Made by a program: the position numbers and the translations under genes
Source: Thiobacillus sp.
GTDB taxonomy: Bacteria; Pseudomonadota; Gammaproteobacteria; Burkholderiales; Thiobacillaceae
DNA length: 64,000 nucleotides
NCBI RefSeq assembly: GCF_018780105.1
Contig: NZ_JADMKC010000005.1
Coordinates: 142,482-206,481 of the forward strand
Reading direction: 5' to 3'
The notes under the pieces: model-generated
The model's input: the letters and a program-made list of their open reading frames with translations, nothing else
The model's database searches: none
What the model was told of the DNA's origin: nothing
Shown: positions 20,986-31,898 of the stretch, one piece after another
How the letters are laid out: every line of letters starts with the position of its first letter
Numbering within the stretch: position 1 is the first letter of the stretch

Positions 20986-21462
20986 GTGAATAAAGTTCCT
21001 CTCACCGTCGTCGGCGCGGAAAGGCTCCGTGTTGAGTTGCAGCACATGAAAAGTGTCGAACGTCCCGCTGTGATTCAGGCAATTGCAGAAGCACGGGCCC
21101 AGGGCGATCTGTCGGAAAATGCCGAGTACGACGCTGCCAAGGAAAAGCAGGGTTTCATCGAAGGCCGCATTGCCGATCTGGAAGGCAAGCTGGCCAACGC
21201 CCAGATCATCGACCCAACCTTGCTTGATGCGGAAGGCCGGATTGTTTTCGGTGCAACGGTCGAGCTTGAAGAGGTCAATACCGGTAATGCCGTGACTTAC
21301 CAGATCGTCGGAGAAGACGAGGCGGACATCAAGGAAGGCAAGATTTCCGTGTCATCGCCGATCGCACGCGCCCTGATCGGTAAGTATGCCGGTGACAACG
21401 TCGATGTGCAGGCGCCAGGCGGGATCCGTCAGTACGAAGTGCTCGACGTCATTTACAAATAG
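20986..21462 (+). CDS. greA: Transcription elongation factor GreA
   Basis: [49 protein letters not shown]. Confidence 0.97.
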   Translation: MNKVPLTVVGAERLRVELQHMKSVERPAVIQAIAEARAQGDLSENAEYDAAKEKQGFIEGRIADLEGKLANAQIIDPTLLDAEGRIVFGATVELEEVNTGNAVTYQIVGEDEADIKEGKISVSSPIARALIGKYAGDNVDVQAPGGIRQYEVLDVIYK

Positions 21463-21464
21463 GC

Positions 21465-21923
21465 ATGCGGCGATTCTGGGATGGCCTGGCCGGGGTGGCG
21501 CTGGTTCTGTGGATCGGCGGCATGTGGGCGATCGGCTATGTTGCTGCGCCGGTGTTGTTTGCCAACCTGGATGACAAGCAGCTGGCCGGTTTGCTGGCTG
21601 GGAAATTGTTTGAGTTGATGGCGTGGATCGCAATTGCGGCAGCGAGCTACCTGTTGATTTATCGGGTTGTCCGCGACGGGGGCACTGCACTGAAAACATT
21701 TTTTTTCTGGGCGGTGGCGCTGATGCTGGCATTGACCCTGGCAGGTCATTTCGGCATTCAGCCAATCATGCAAAGCCTGAAAGACCAGGCCATGCCGCAT
21801 GCAGTGATGCAGAGTGTGTTTGCCGACCGTTTCGCGCGCTGGCATGGCGTGTCGAGCATTCTTTATCTGATCCAGAGTGCGTTGGGACTGCTGCTGATCT
21901 GGCGTTCGGGACTGGCGCGATAA
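21465..21923 (+). CDS. DUF4149-like membrane protein
   Basis: Four TM segments, MWAIGYVAAPVLFANLDDKQLAGLLAGKLF; typical position after greA. Confidence 0.72.
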   Translation: MRRFWDGLAGVALVLWIGGMWAIGYVAAPVLFANLDDKQLAGLLAGKLFELMAWIAIAAASYLLIYRVVRDGGTALKTFFFWAVALMLALTLAGHFGIQPIMQSLKDQAMPHAVMQSVFADRFARWHGVSSILYLIQSALGLLLIWRSGLAR

Positions 21924-21939
21924 GCCCCTCTGATTGTGT

Positions 21940-22236
21940 TTACTTGGGCAGGGTGATCGCGGGTTTGCTGCCTGCGCGATAAATCACCAGAACTTTGCCG
22001 ATTTGTTGTACCGGCGCAGCCCCGCTTGAGGCACAGATTTCCGCCATCCATGCACGGCGTGTTTCAAGCTCATTGCTAGCCGCCTTGATCTTGATCAGCT
22101 CGTGCGCATTGAGTGCAAGCTCGATTTCCTTTAAAACGGCAGGGGTCAGGCCGTGATTTCCTATCATGACGACAGGTTGGCGATTGTGCGCCAGACCTTT
22201 TAGATACTGCTTTTGTTCGGTGGTAAGCGTTTTCAT
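21940..22236 (-). CDS. yhbY: Ribosome assembly RNA-binding protein YhbY
   Basis: LTTEQKQYLKGLAHNRQPVVMIGNHGLTPAVLKEIELALNAHELIKIK (CRM domain). Confidence 0.92.
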   Translation of the reverse strand: MKTLTTEQKQYLKGLAHNRQPVVMIGNHGLTPAVLKEIELALNAHELIKIKAASNELETRRAWMAEICASSGAAPVQQIGKVLVIYRAGSKPAITLPK

Positions 22237-22276
22237 GCATGTTCCTTAAACTGAGCGGGGATTGTAGCCGATAGAG

Positions 22277-22954
22277 ATGGGCCAGAAAGCGAAGCGAACC
22301 AAATCGGGCAGCGCCTGGATGCACGAGCACGTAACCGATCCCTATGTGAAAAAAGCGCAGCAGGACGGATATCGCTCACGCGCTGCATACAAGTTGCTGG
22401 AAATTGACAAGCGCGACCATGTGCTGCGTGCCGGCATGACGGTGGTGGATTTAGGGGCGGCGCCAGGAAGCTGGTGCCAGGTTGCAGTACAAAAGCTTAA
22501 AAAACAGGGGCGGGTGCTGGCGATCGATTTGCTGCCAGTAGCGCCGATGCCGGGCGTCGAGAGTCTGGAGGGTGATTTTACCGAGCCTTCCGCTCTGGGT
22601 TGGCTGGAAGACAAGTTGAAATCCGGGCGGGTTGACCTTGTATTAAGTGACATGGCACCCAATATCAGCGGAGTGATGCTGCGGGATCAGGCGCGGCATT
22701 ATGAATTGTGCGAGTTGGCGCTGGATTTTGCGAAAAGCTGGTTGAAACCAGACGGGGCGTTTCTGGTCAAAGTATTTCAAGGCGTTGGCTTTGAAGATTT
22801 CCGGACGCAGATGCGACAGGCTTTCAGGCAAGTGCATATCCGCAAACCTGATTCCTCGCGCGATCGCAGCACTGAGGTGTATTTGCTGGGGCGGGGGCCG
22901 CTTGAAAACGCCGCGGCAGTCGATGAAGCGATCGTGACAAATTTGCAGGAGTAG
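22277..22954 (+). CDS. rlmE: 23S rRNA (uridine2552-2'-O)-methyltransferase
   Basis: YRSRAAYKLLEIDKRD, VVDLGAAPGSWCQVA, LVLSDMAPNISG. Confidence 0.95.
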   Translation: MGQKAKRTKSGSAWMHEHVTDPYVKKAQQDGYRSRAAYKLLEIDKRDHVLRAGMTVVDLGAAPGSWCQVAVQKLKKQGRVLAIDLLPVAPMPGVESLEGDFTEPSALGWLEDKLKSGRVDLVLSDMAPNISGVMLRDQARHYELCELALDFAKSWLKPDGAFLVKVFQGVGFEDFRTQMRQAFRQVHIRKPDSSRDRSTEVYLLGRGPLENAAAVDEAIVTNLQE

Positions 22955-22956
22955 GC

Positions 22957-22971
22957 TTAGAATGAGTCTAA
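22957..22971. promoter_or_regulatory. TTAGAATGAGTCTAA dyad upstream of ftsH (candidate PerR/Irr-like site)
   Basis: 13/15 identical to the palindrome upstream of rubrerythrin. Confidence 0.5.
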
Positions 22972-23012
22972 ATATCTGCTTGTATGAGATGTGCTGAACA
23001 TGGCACGAAGGA

Positions 23013-24914
23013 GTGATTTTGAACAATTTGCCTAAAAACATCGCCATCTGGCTGATCGTTGCCGTTGTCCTGATGACGGTGTTCAATCAGTTTGGTGCTC
23101 AGCGTACTGCGCAGACGCAGATGCCGTATTCGCAGTTCATCGAGGCGGTGCGCTCGCAGGAAATTACCAAGGTGGTGATCGAAGGCAACGTGCTGAAGGG
23201 TGAGCGGGCTGACGGCCAGCGTTTCACCAGTTATGCGCCGAGCGATCCCTGGATGGTGTCTGACCTGCTTAAAAACGGCGTGTCGGTTGAAGCCAAGCCG
23301 GAAGAGCAGCCCTCTTTCCTGATGAGCCTGTTTATTTCATGGTTCCCCATGCTGTTGCTGATCGGGGTATGGATCTTTTTTATGCGGCAGATGCAGGGCG
23401 GCGGCAAAGGCGGTGCGTTTTCGTTCGGCAAGAGCCGTGCCCGTCTGCTCGACGAAAACACCAATCCGGTCACGTTCGCGGATGTGGCGGGGTGCGACGA
23501 AGCCAAGCAGGATGTGGCTGAACTGGTCGATTTTCTGAAAGACCCCACAAAATTCCAGAAGCTTGGTGGCCGGATTCCGCGCGGCGTACTGCTGGTCGGT
23601 TCGCCCGGTACCGGTAAAACCCTGCTTGCCCGTTCGATTGCGGGTGAGGCCAAGGTGCCGTTTTACAGCATTTCAGGTTCCGATTTCGTCGAGATGTTTG
23701 TCGGCGTGGGCGCATCGCGTGTGCGCGATATGTTTGAGCAGGCTAAAAAGAGTGCGCCCTGTATTATTTTCATCGACGAGATTGATGCGGTGGGTCGCCA
23801 GCGCGGTGCGGGCTTGGGCGGTGGCAATGACGAACGCGAGCAGACATTGAATCAGCTGCTGGTCGAAATGGACGGCTTCGAGGGGGCGAGCGGCGTCATT
23901 GTGATTGCGGCAACCAACCGCCCTGACGTGCTTGACCCGGCCTTGTTGCGTCCTGGCCGGTTTGACCGCCAAGTGGTGGTTGCGCTACCGGATATTCGTG
24001 GCCGCGAGCAGATTCTGCTGGTGCACATGCGCAAGGTGCCGGTCGCGCCTGATGTGCGCGCAGACATTCTGGCGCGCGGTACGCCGGGCATGTCGGGTGC
24101 GGACCTCGCCAATCTGGTCAATGAAGCTGCCCTCTTTGCCGCGCGTGGCAACAAGCGGCTGGTCGATATGGAAGACTTCGAACAGGCCAAGGACAAAATC
24201 TTCATGGGCGCCGAGCGCAAGTCCATGGTGATTACGCTTGAAGACAAGAAAAAAACCGCCTATCACGAGTCGGGTCATGCTGTGATCGGCATGACCCTGC
24301 CGGGCTGCGATCCGGTGCACAAGGTCACGGTGATTCCGCGCGGTCGTGCGTTGGGCGTGACAATGTCGCTGCCGGAAACAGATCGCTTCAGCCTGTATCA
24401 GGATCAGATGCTGGCGCAGATCAGCATGTTGTTCGGCGGACGCGTGGCGGAAGAAATTTTTGTCGGCAGCATTTCCACCGGCGCATCCAACGACTTCGAG
24501 CGCGCAACCAATATTGCGCGTGACATGGTGACGCGTTATGGCATGTCGGCTGCCTTGGGTCCGATGGTGTATGGCGAAAATGAAGGCGAAGTGTTTCTGG
24601 GGCGTTCGGTGACGACGCACAAGAACATGAGCGAAACCACGATGCAGAAGGTGGATGCTGAAATTCGCCGCATTCTCGACGAGCAGTATGCGTTGGCGAC
24701 CAAAATCCTGACCGAGAGCCGCGACAAGGTTGAGGCGATGACTGCCGCTCTGCTGGAATTTGAAACCATCGATGCCGACCAGATCGGCGATATCATGGCC
24801 GGCCGCACGGTGCGTCCGCCCAAGCCCTCCTCTGCAACGCCCCAGCCGCCGGCAAGCGGCGGCGATAAACCCAGCGCCCCTGCGCCAACCGTTCAGCCGG
24901 CACAGGAAACCTGA
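23013..24914 (+). CDS. ftsH: ATP-dependent zinc metalloprotease FtsH (start GTG 23013 or TTG 23019)
   Basis: [15 protein letters not shown] motif [16 protein letters not shown] zinc motif. Confidence 0.97.
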   Translation: MILNNLPKNIAIWLIVAVVLMTVFNQFGAQRTAQTQMPYSQFIEAVRSQEITKVVIEGNVLKGERADGQRFTSYAPSDPWMVSDLLKNGVSVEAKPEEQPSFLMSLFISWFPMLLLIGVWIFFMRQMQGGGKGGAFSFGKSRARLLDENTNPVTFADVAGCDEAKQDVAELVDFLKDPTKFQKLGGRIPRGVLLVGSPGTGKTLLARSIAGEAKVPFYSISGSDFVEMFVGVGASRVRDMFEQAKKSAPCIIFIDEIDAVGRQRGAGLGGGNDEREQTLNQLLVEMDGFEGASGVIVIAATNRPDVLDPALLRPGRFDRQVVVALPDIRGREQILLVHMRKVPVAPDVRADILARGTPGMSGADLANLVNEAALFAARGNKRLVDMEDFEQAKDKIFMGAERKSMVITLEDKKKTAYHESGHAVIGMTLPGCDPVHKVTVIPRGRALGVTMSLPETDRFSLYQDQMLAQISMLFGGRVAEEIFVGSISTGASNDFERATNIARDMVTRYGMSAALGPMVYGENEGEVFLGRSVTTHKNMSETTMQKVDAEIRRILDEQYALATKILTESRDKVEAMTAALLEFETIDADQIGDIMAGRTVRPPKPSSATPQPPASGGDKPSAPAPTVQPAQET

Positions 24915-24941
24915 ACGGCGCGATCGGGTTTGACGCACTAC

Positions 24942-24970
24942 AATAGAGGGGCTTCGGCTCCTCTATTTTT
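24942..24970 (+). terminator. Rho-independent terminator abutting folP
   Basis: AATAGAGGGGC-TTCG-GCTCCTCTATT then TTT; 11 bp stem (one G-U) with UUCG loop. Confidence 0.85.
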
Positions 24971-25798
24971 ATGTCCGTTCTCCACGCAGGCCCGTACCGC
25001 CTTTCCCTGCTCAAGCCGCTCATCATGGGCATCGTCAATGCCACGCCGGACTCGTTTTCGGATGGCGGACGCTGCCAGGATGCGCGTTCTGCCATTCAGC
25101 ATGCCCTTCAGCTTCGTGACGAAGGTGCCGATATCCTCGACGTCGGTGGGGAGTCCACCCGCCCGGGTGCAGAGCGCGTGCCCGTGAACGAAGAAATCAG
25201 CCGTGTGGTGCCTGTCATCGAGGCGCTCGCATATCAGGGTTGTGTGGTGTCAGTCGATACCAAAAAACCGGAAGTGATGCGGGCAGCCCTGGAGGCAGGT
25301 GCGGTCATGGTGAACGATGTAATGGCCTTGCAGGCGCCCAGTGCGCTGGAAGCCGTGGCGAAGTCAGGGGCGGCAGTCTGTTTGATGCATATGCAGGGCG
25401 AGCCGCAAACCATGCAGCAGGCGCCCGTCTATGGAAATGTTGTGGACGAAGTGCTGCAGTTTTTAGAGGGCAGGGTGCGAGCCTGTGAAGCAGCCGGCAT
25501 CCCGCGAACGCGGTTGCTGGTTGATCCGGGCTTCGGTTTTGGTAAAACCCTGCAACACAATCTAGCCTTGCTTCAGCATCTGGAGCGGCTACTTGAACTG
25601 GATGTGCCGTTGCTGGTGGGGATGTCGCGCAAGTCGATGTTGGGTCAATTGACCGGGCGAGAGATCGATCAACGTGAGTTTGCCGGTGTGGCAGCTCACC
25701 TGATGGCGGTGGTGCGCGGTGCGCGCGTGCTGCGGGTTCATCAAGTTGCGGCCATGCGGGATGCGCTGGCTATTTGGAACGCTGTTGAGGGGACATAA
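24971..25798 (+). CDS. folP: Dihydropteroate synthase
   Basis: PLIMGIVNATPDSFSDGG; DILDVGGESTRPGA. Confidence 0.96.
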   Translation: MSVLHAGPYRLSLLKPLIMGIVNATPDSFSDGGRCQDARSAIQHALQLRDEGADILDVGGESTRPGAERVPVNEEISRVVPVIEALAYQGCVVSVDTKKPEVMRAALEAGAVMVNDVMALQAPSALEAVAKSGAAVCLMHMQGEPQTMQQAPVYGNVVDEVLQFLEGRVRACEAAGIPRTRLLVDPGFGFGKTLQHNLALLQHLERLLELDVPLLVGMSRKSMLGQLTGREIDQREFAGVAAHLMAVVRGARVLRVHQVAAMRDALAIWNAVEGT

Positions 25799-25801
25799 AT
25801 A

Positions 25802-27166
25802 ATGGGACGTAAATATTTCGGGACGGATGGAGTGCGTGGCAAGGTTGGGGAGTCGCCGATTACACCTGAATTCGTCATGCATCTGGGCTACGCCGCTGGA
25901 CAGGTACTGGTGGCTGACCGCGGCAGCCTGCCGCCAAATCAGCATCCGACGGTATTGATCGGCAAGGACACCCGTATCTCGGGTTACATGCTGGAAGCTG
26001 CGCTGGAAGCGGGGTTTACCGCTGCCGGAGTGAACGTCCTGATGACTGGGCCGATGCCCACACCTGCGGTGGCGTATCTGACGCGTGCATTGCGCTTGCA
26101 GGCTGGGGTGGTGATCTCAGCCTCGCACAATCCGTTTGAAGACAACGGCATCAAGTTCTTTTCGGCCAGCGGGCAAAAGCTGCCGGACAGCGTGGAAGAA
26201 GCAATCGAAGCGCGGCTGGATTTCCCGATTGTGACGGTTGAAGCGCGCCAGTTGGGGCGTGCGCGGCGCATTGAGGATGCCGCCGCGCGTTACATCGAGT
26301 TTTGCAAGAGTACCTACCCGAATAACCTCGACCTGCGCGGGATGCGCATCGTGGTCGATTGTGCGCATGGTGCGACTTATCACGTCGCACCGCATGTGTT
26401 GCATGAGCTGGGGGCCGAGGTGATTGCCATCGGCAATGAACCCAATGGCTTCAATATCAATGACGAGTGCGGTGCCACCTATACCAAGACTTTGGCGGAT
26501 GCGGTACGGACCCATCGTGCCGATGTGGGGATTGCGCTGGATGGGGACGGCGATCGCCTCATGATGGCCGACGCACAGGGTCGGATCTACGATGGCGACC
26601 AGCTGGTTTATGTGATCGCGCGTCACCGCATCCAGACCGGTTACATGAAGGGCGGCGTAGTCGGCACCTTGATGACCAATCTGGGTACGGAGCATGCACT
26701 TGGGCGCGCCCAGGTTCCGTTCGAGCGTGCCAAGGTGGGCGACCGCTATGTGATGGAACGCCTGCTGGCCAATGGCTGGACGCTGGGCGGGGAAACCTCG
26801 GGACATATCCTGTGTCTGGACAAACACACGACAGGGGACGGTATTGTTTCTGCCCTGCAAGTGTTGCGCGCATTGCGTGAAACGGGCGAATCGCTGGATA
26901 CCATTACGGCTGATCTGGAGACTTATCCCCAGGTCATGATCAATGTGCCGATCGTCAAAGGCTTCAAGCTGGATGCTTCGCCCGCGGTTAGTGCCTCCGT
27001 CGCCGAGGCGGAATCGGTACTGAATGGGACCGGGCGGGTGGTTTTGCGTGCCTCCGGAACCGAACCGCTGATTCGGGTCATGGTGGAAGGTCGCGATGCG
27101 GATCAGGTTCGCCGCACGGCCGAAACGATTGCCGAGGTGGTCAAGCAAGCTGCAATGGGCGGATAA
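25802..27166 (+). CDS. glmM: Phosphoglucosamine mutase
   Basis: [30 protein letters not shown]. Confidence 0.97.
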   Translation: MGRKYFGTDGVRGKVGESPITPEFVMHLGYAAGQVLVADRGSLPPNQHPTVLIGKDTRISGYMLEAALEAGFTAAGVNVLMTGPMPTPAVAYLTRALRLQAGVVISASHNPFEDNGIKFFSASGQKLPDSVEEAIEARLDFPIVTVEARQLGRARRIEDAAARYIEFCKSTYPNNLDLRGMRIVVDCAHGATYHVAPHVLHELGAEVIAIGNEPNGFNINDECGATYTKTLADAVRTHRADVGIALDGDGDRLMMADAQGRIYDGDQLVYVIARHRIQTGYMKGGVVGTLMTNLGTEHALGRAQVPFERAKVGDRYVMERLLANGWTLGGETSGHILCLDKHTTGDGIVSALQVLRALRETGESLDTITADLETYPQVMINVPIVKGFKLDASPAVSASVAEAESVLNGTGRVVLRASGTEPLIRVMVEGRDADQVRRTAETIAEVVKQAAMGG

Positions 27167-27189
27167 GCCAGGAGGGGTGATTTTCCGAC

Positions 27190-27207
27190 CTGAAATATAA
27201 CTGTAAT
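27190..27207 (+). promoter_or_regulatory. Candidate Pho box upstream of pstS
   Basis: CTGAAATATAACTGTAAT: two 7-bp CTGnnAT repeats with a 4-bp spacer; ~15/18 to CTGTCATAWAWCTGTCAY. Confidence 0.7.
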
Positions 27208-27269
27208 ATTCGGTCGTTAATATGACGCGGTCGCCCATGCGGCAATGTCTATTACTACTGGAGATAATC

Positions 27270-28289
27270 ATGCAAAAACTCAACAAACTGGCTCAAGGCG
27301 CTCTGGCCGTGGCCATGGGTCTGGCTTTTTCGGTTGGCGCACTGGCCGCTGACATTACCGGCGCGGGCGCAACCTTCCCCTACGCCGTTTACACCAAATG
27401 GGCTGAAGCCTATCAAACCGCAACTGGCAACAAGGTCAATTACCAGGGCATCGGTTCGTCGGGCGGCGTCAAGCAGATCAAGGCCAAAACCGTTGATTTC
27501 GGCGGCTCCGATGCGCCGGTTAAAGAGGCCGATCTGGATGCAGCCGGCCTGATTCAGGTGCCGACCGTGATGGGCGGCGTGACCATCGTCATGAACGTCC
27601 CGGGTATTGCGTCCGGCAAGCTGAAGCTGGATGGCGTGACTGCAGCCAACATTTTCCGTGGCGCCATCACCAAGTGGAATGACCCTGCCATCGCCAAGCT
27701 GAACCCCGGCGTTGCTCTGCCGGATATGGCTATCACCGTGGCGCACCGTTCGGATGGTTCCGGCACCACCTATGCGTTCACCAACTATCTGGCCAAGCAG
27801 TCGGCTGATTTCCTGCGTGACGTCGGTGCGGGCAATACCGTGAACTGGCCGGCCAACGCGCTGGGTGGCAAGGGTAACCCCGGCGTTGCGGCTAACGTGC
27901 AGAAGATCAAGGGCACGATCGGTTATGTTGATATCGCTGACGCGATGAAAAACAAGATGGACTTTGTCGCGCTGAAGAACAAGGCCGGCAACTATATCGT
28001 GCCGAACCAGGATGCGGTGGCGGATGCGGCTGCAGGAGCCAACTTCAAGGTCAAGGGCATGGCCCCCGACCTGCTGGATCAAACCCACAAAAACGCATGG
28101 CCCATCACCAGTGCTACTTATATGCTGGCGTATGAAAAAGGCAGCGATGCCGCCAAGCAAAAAGGCGTAGTCGACTTCTTTACCTGGTCGCTGAACAACG
28201 GCCAGAAAATGGCTGAAGAACTGGGCTTTGTGCCGTTGCCTGCCAGCGTGGTGAAGATGGTTGAAGCAGAGATGAAAAACATCAAATAA
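27270..28289 (+). CDS. pstS: Phosphate ABC transporter substrate-binding protein PstS
   Basis: ITGAGATFPYAVYTKWAEAYQ; GSSGGVKQIKAKTVDFGGSDAP; HRSDGSGTTYAFTNYL. Confidence 0.96.
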   Translation: MQKLNKLAQGALAVAMGLAFSVGALAADITGAGATFPYAVYTKWAEAYQTATGNKVNYQGIGSSGGVKQIKAKTVDFGGSDAPVKEADLDAAGLIQVPTVMGGVTIVMNVPGIASGKLKLDGVTAANIFRGAITKWNDPAIAKLNPGVALPDMAITVAHRSDGSGTTYAFTNYLAKQSADFLRDVGAGNTVNWPANALGGKGNPGVAANVQKIKGTIGYVDIADAMKNKMDFVALKNKAGNYIVPNQDAVADAAAGANFKVKGMAPDLLDQTHKNAWPITSATYMLAYEKGSDAAKQKGVVDFFTWSLNNGQKMAEELGFVPLPASVVKMVEAEMKNIK

Positions 28290-28305
28290 GCAAGCTTGAT
28301 GTTTT

Positions 28306-28372
28306 GCCGGGAGAGGCTTCACTCCCGGCGTTCTGCGAAAGAGGCTGTCCATGCGGACGGCCTCTTTCGCAG
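28306..28372 (+). other. Two tandem hairpins between pstS and pstC
   Basis: GCCGGGAG/CTCCCGGC (28306-28329) and CTGCGAAAGAGGC-tGTCCatgcGGACg-GCCTCTTTCGCAG (28333-28372), no following T-tract. Confidence 0.8.
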
Positions 28373-28401
28373 ATAACAAACCGAACCGATAGGCGCCAAA
28401 C

Positions 28402-29379
28402 GTGAGCGAACCCAGTACAGTACCCGGACTCGATTTACAGGCCGAGCAGATTCGAAAATTTCGGTTTCAGGACAGGCTTTTTCACCATACCACCCAGCTT
28501 TTTGCAGTGCTCCTGCTGGCGGCGTTGTTGGGGATACTGATTGCGCTTGGCCTGGATGCCTGGCCCAGTATCAAGGAGTTCGGTCTGCCATTCTTGTGGA
28601 CGAATATCTGGAGCGTGCCGGATGACCAGTACGGGGCGCTGGCTGCCATTTACGGCACGGTGGTGACGTCAGTGCTGGCGCTGCTGTTCGCGGTTCCGGT
28701 GAGCTTCGGGATCGCCTTTTATCTGACCGAATCCTGTCCGCCTTGGCTGCGCCGTCCACTGGGCACGGCGATCGAGTTGCTGGCCGGTGTGCCTTCGATC
28801 GTGTACGGCATCTGGGGACTGTTCATTTTTGCCCCGCTGTTTGCGGAATATATTCAACCGCCCATGCAGGTTGTGCTGGGTAATGTGCCGGTTATCGGAG
28901 GCTGGTTCTCCGGGCCGCCGATCGGTGTCGGCATTCTCACGGCCAGCATCGTGCTGGCGATGATGGTGATTCCTTTTATTGCGTCAGTGATGCGCGACGT
29001 GTTCGATACCGTGCCGCACGTGTTGAAAGAGTCGGCGTACGGCATTGGCTGTACCAAATGGGAAGTGATGCGCAACATCGTGCTGCCCTACACCCGCGTG
29101 GGCGTGATCGGCGGAATCATGCTGGGGCTGGGGCGTGCGCTGGGCGAGACCATGGCCGTGACCTTCGTGATCGGTAATGCCAACCGCATCAACGGCAGTT
29201 TGTTTGCACCGGGTACGTCCATCGCATCCACGCTGGCGAATGAGTTCGGCGAGGCCGATCCCGGTTTGCATATCTCCGCTCTGTTCGAGTTGGGGCTGGT
29301 GCTGTTCGTCATTACATTTATCGTGCTGGCAATTTCACGCTGGCTTATCAGCCGCAGCATGGGCTCCGAGGGCTTGTGA
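28402..29379 (+). CDS. pstC: Phosphate ABC transporter permease PstC
   Basis: Membrane permease; order in pst[20 protein letters not shown]. Confidence 0.95.
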   Translation: MSEPSTVPGLDLQAEQIRKFRFQDRLFHHTTQLFAVLLLAALLGILIALGLDAWPSIKEFGLPFLWTNIWSVPDDQYGALAAIYGTVVTSVLALLFAVPVSFGIAFYLTESCPPWLRRPLGTAIELLAGVPSIVYGIWGLFIFAPLFAEYIQPPMQVVLGNVPVIGGWFSGPPIGVGILTASIVLAMMVIPFIASVMRDVFDTVPHVLKESAYGIGCTKWEVMRNIVLPYTRVGVIGGIMLGLGRALGETMAVTFVIGNANRINGSLFAPGTSIASTLANEFGEADPGLHISALFELGLVLFVITFIVLAISRWLISRSMGSEGL

Positions 29380-30227
29380 TCATGATGGACCTGTATAGCC
29401 GCCGGCTTTGGGCCAATCGTGTCGGGATCGCCTTGTCCATGGTGGCCATGAGCGTGGGCTTGGCCGTTTTGTTGTGGATTTTGTGGACGCTGTTTTCCAG
29501 GGGATTTGCTGCCCTGAGTCTGGACATGTTTACACAGGACACGCCTGCTCCGGGATCCGAAGGCGGGGGCTTGCGCAACGCTATTGTCGGTAGCGGCCTG
29601 ATTCTGCTTTTCTCCATGCTGATCGCAACACCGATTGGCATTCTGGCGGGTATTTATCTGGCCGAGTATGGGCGCGTGTCCAAGTTTGCTTCATTTACCC
29701 GCTTCATGACGGACATCATGTTGTCGGCGCCGTCCATCGTGATCGGTCTGTTCGTTTATGCCCTGTTTGTCGCGACCACCGGTGGGTTTTCTGGATGGGC
29801 CGGCGCACTGGCTTTGGCCTTGATCGCCATTCCGGTGGTGGTGCGTACTACTGAAAACATGTTGAAATTGGTCCCCACCAGTTTGCGCGAAGCGGCGTTT
29901 GCGGTGGGTGCGCCGCGCTGGCAGGTCTCGCTCAAAATTACCTTGCGCGCGGTCAAATCGGGCGTGGTGACGGGGGTGTTGCTGGCGATGGCGCGTATCA
30001 CTGGCGAAACGGCTCCTTTGCTGTTTACTGCCCTGAACAATCAGTTTTTCAGCACCAATATGGCTGAACCGATGGGCAATCTGCCTGTCGTGATTTACCA
30101 GTTTGCGCTCAGCCCATACGACAACTGGGTCAATTTGGCCTGGGGCGGTGCGTTGCTGATCGCCCTGTTTGTCCTGGCGATCAATATTGGCGTGCGCGTT
30201 GCTTTCCGCAATAAAGATCACAACTGA
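29376..30227 (+). CDS. pstA: Phosphate ABC transporter permease PstA
   Basis: [34 protein letters not shown]. Confidence 0.95.
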   Translation: MIMMDLYSRRLWANRVGIALSMVAMSVGLAVLLWILWTLFSRGFAALSLDMFTQDTPAPGSEGGGLRNAIVGSGLILLFSMLIATPIGILAGIYLAEYGRVSKFASFTRFMTDIMLSAPSIVIGLFVYALFVATTGGFSGWAGALALALIAIPVVVRTTENMLKLVPTSLREAAFAVGAPRWQVSLKITLRAVKSGVVTGVLLAMARITGETAPLLFTALNNQFFSTNMAEPMGNLPVVIYQFALSPYDNWVNLAWGGALLIALFVLAINIGVRVAFRNKDHN

Positions 30228-30263
30228 TCCTGCGCTTAATTAAAAACCCTATTCAATCAAGCC

Positions 30264-31055
30264 ATGCCCACTATGCCCAATCAAGCCGTGCCCACTGGCG
30301 AAAACGCTGCCTTGCAGATCCGCAATCTGGATTTTTTCTACGGCGATTTCAAAGGCATTAAAAATGTCAATATGGACATTGCCGACAACAAGGTGACCGC
30401 TTTCATCGGGCCGTCGGGCTGTGGCAAATCCACCTTGCTGCGCACATTCAATCGTATGTATGACCTGTACCCAGGCCAGCGCGCGGAGGGCCAGATCATG
30501 TTTCACGGCAAGAACCTGCTGGATAAATCGCAGGACGTGAACATGGTGCGTGCCAAGATCGGCATGGTGTTCCAGAAGCCCACTCCGTTCCCGATGACGA
30601 TTTATGAAAACATTGCGTTCGGTGTCCGGCTGTATGAACGGCTGTCGAAGAGCGCAATGGACGATCGCGTCGAATGGGCGCTCAACAAGGCCGCTTTGTG
30701 GACCGAGGTCAAGGACAAGCTGCAGCAGAGCGGATTGTCGCTTTCCGGCGGCCAGCAACAGCGACTCTGCATCGCACGCGCGGTCTCGGTCAAACCCGAG
30801 ATTGTGCTGCTGGACGAACCGACTTCAGCGCTGGATCCGATTTCCACCGCCAAAATCGAAGAGCTCATCAACGAACTCAAAAGCGAATACACGATTGCCA
30901 TCGTGACCCACAACATGCAGCAGGCTGCGCGGATATCCGATTTCACTGCCTTCATGTACCTGGGTGAGCTGATCGAATTCAACGAAACCGGCACGATTTT
31001 CATGCGTCCGGGCAAGAAACAGACCGAAGACTACATTACCGGTCGTTTTGGCTGA
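30264..31055 (+). CDS. pstB: Phosphate ABC transporter ATP-binding protein PstB
   Basis: [48 protein letters not shown]. Confidence 0.97.
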   Translation: MPTMPNQAVPTGENAALQIRNLDFFYGDFKGIKNVNMDIADNKVTAFIGPSGCGKSTLLRTFNRMYDLYPGQRAEGQIMFHGKNLLDKSQDVNMVRAKIGMVFQKPTPFPMTIYENIAFGVRLYERLSKSAMDDRVEWALNKAALWTEVKDKLQQSGLSLSGGQQQRLCIARAVSVKPEIVLLDEPTSALDPISTAKIEELINELKSEYTIAIVTHNMQQAARISDFTAFMYLGELIEFNETGTIFMRPGKKQTEDYITGRFG

Positions 31056-31139
31056 TTCTCCAGCCGGAGAAGGGTCTCTGCGGTTGACCAAGGGGCGCGT
31101 TGCGCTTAATATCGCGCACTTTTGTCTGGCGGACTCCCA

Positions 31140-31886
31140 ATGCGTAAAAAGCTCGTAGCCGGTAACTGGAAAATGCACGGTAGCCTGGCTGAAAATGCCG
31201 CGCTGCTGGCTGCACTCAAGCCCGCTTTGGAAGGCATCAAAGCTGTCGTGTGCGTGCCATTTCCTTATCTGGCGCAAGCGCAGGCAGCATTGGCAGGTTC
31301 ATCCATTGCCTGGGGCGCACAAAATCTCTCCGAGCAGAGCAAGGGCGCATTCACGGGCGAGGTGTCGGCTTCCATGCTGCTGGATTTTGGCTGCCAGTAC
31401 GTAATTGTCGGACACTCCGAGCGACGCAGTCTGTACGGCGAGTCCGATGAGTTGGTTGCGAGCAAGTATGTGGCCGCCCAGGCAGCCGGATTGACCCCCA
31501 TTCTGTGCGTCGGTGAATCGTTGGACGAGCGTGAGTCGGGCGTGACCGAGGCGGTCGTTGCGCGTCAACTGGATGCGGTAATCAAGCTTGCTGGCGTAGG
31601 TTCTCTGGCCAAAGCGATTGTCGCGTATGAGCCGGTGTGGGCCATCGGGACTGGCAAGACGGCCTCGCCTGAACAGGCGCAAGCCGTGCACGCATTCATT
31701 CGAAGCAAGATTGCCGCCCTCGATGCAGACATTGCCAAACAGTTGGTGATTCAGTATGGGGGTAGCGTAAAAGCTGCAAATGCGGCAGAATTAATGGCTC
31801 AGCCCGATATTGATGGCGGCCTGATTGGCGGTGCTTCTCTGGTTGCCGATGAGTTTGTGGCAATTTGCCGGGCAGCAGCCAAGTAA
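31140..31886 (+). CDS. tpiA: Triosephosphate isomerase
   Basis: RKKLVAGNWKMHGS; YVIVGHSERR; VAYEPVWAIGTGKTAS. Confidence 0.97.
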   Translation: MRKKLVAGNWKMHGSLAENAALLAALKPALEGIKAVVCVPFPYLAQAQAALAGSSIAWGAQNLSEQSKGAFTGEVSASMLLDFGCQYVIVGHSERRSLYGESDELVASKYVAAQAAGLTPILCVGESLDERESGVTEAVVARQLDAVIKLAGVGSLAKAIVAYEPVWAIGTGKTASPEQAQAVHAFIRSKIAALDADIAKQLVIQYGGSVKAANAAELMAQPDIDGGLIGGASLVADEFVAICRAAAK

Positions 31887-31898
31887 GAGTCGAAGAAT

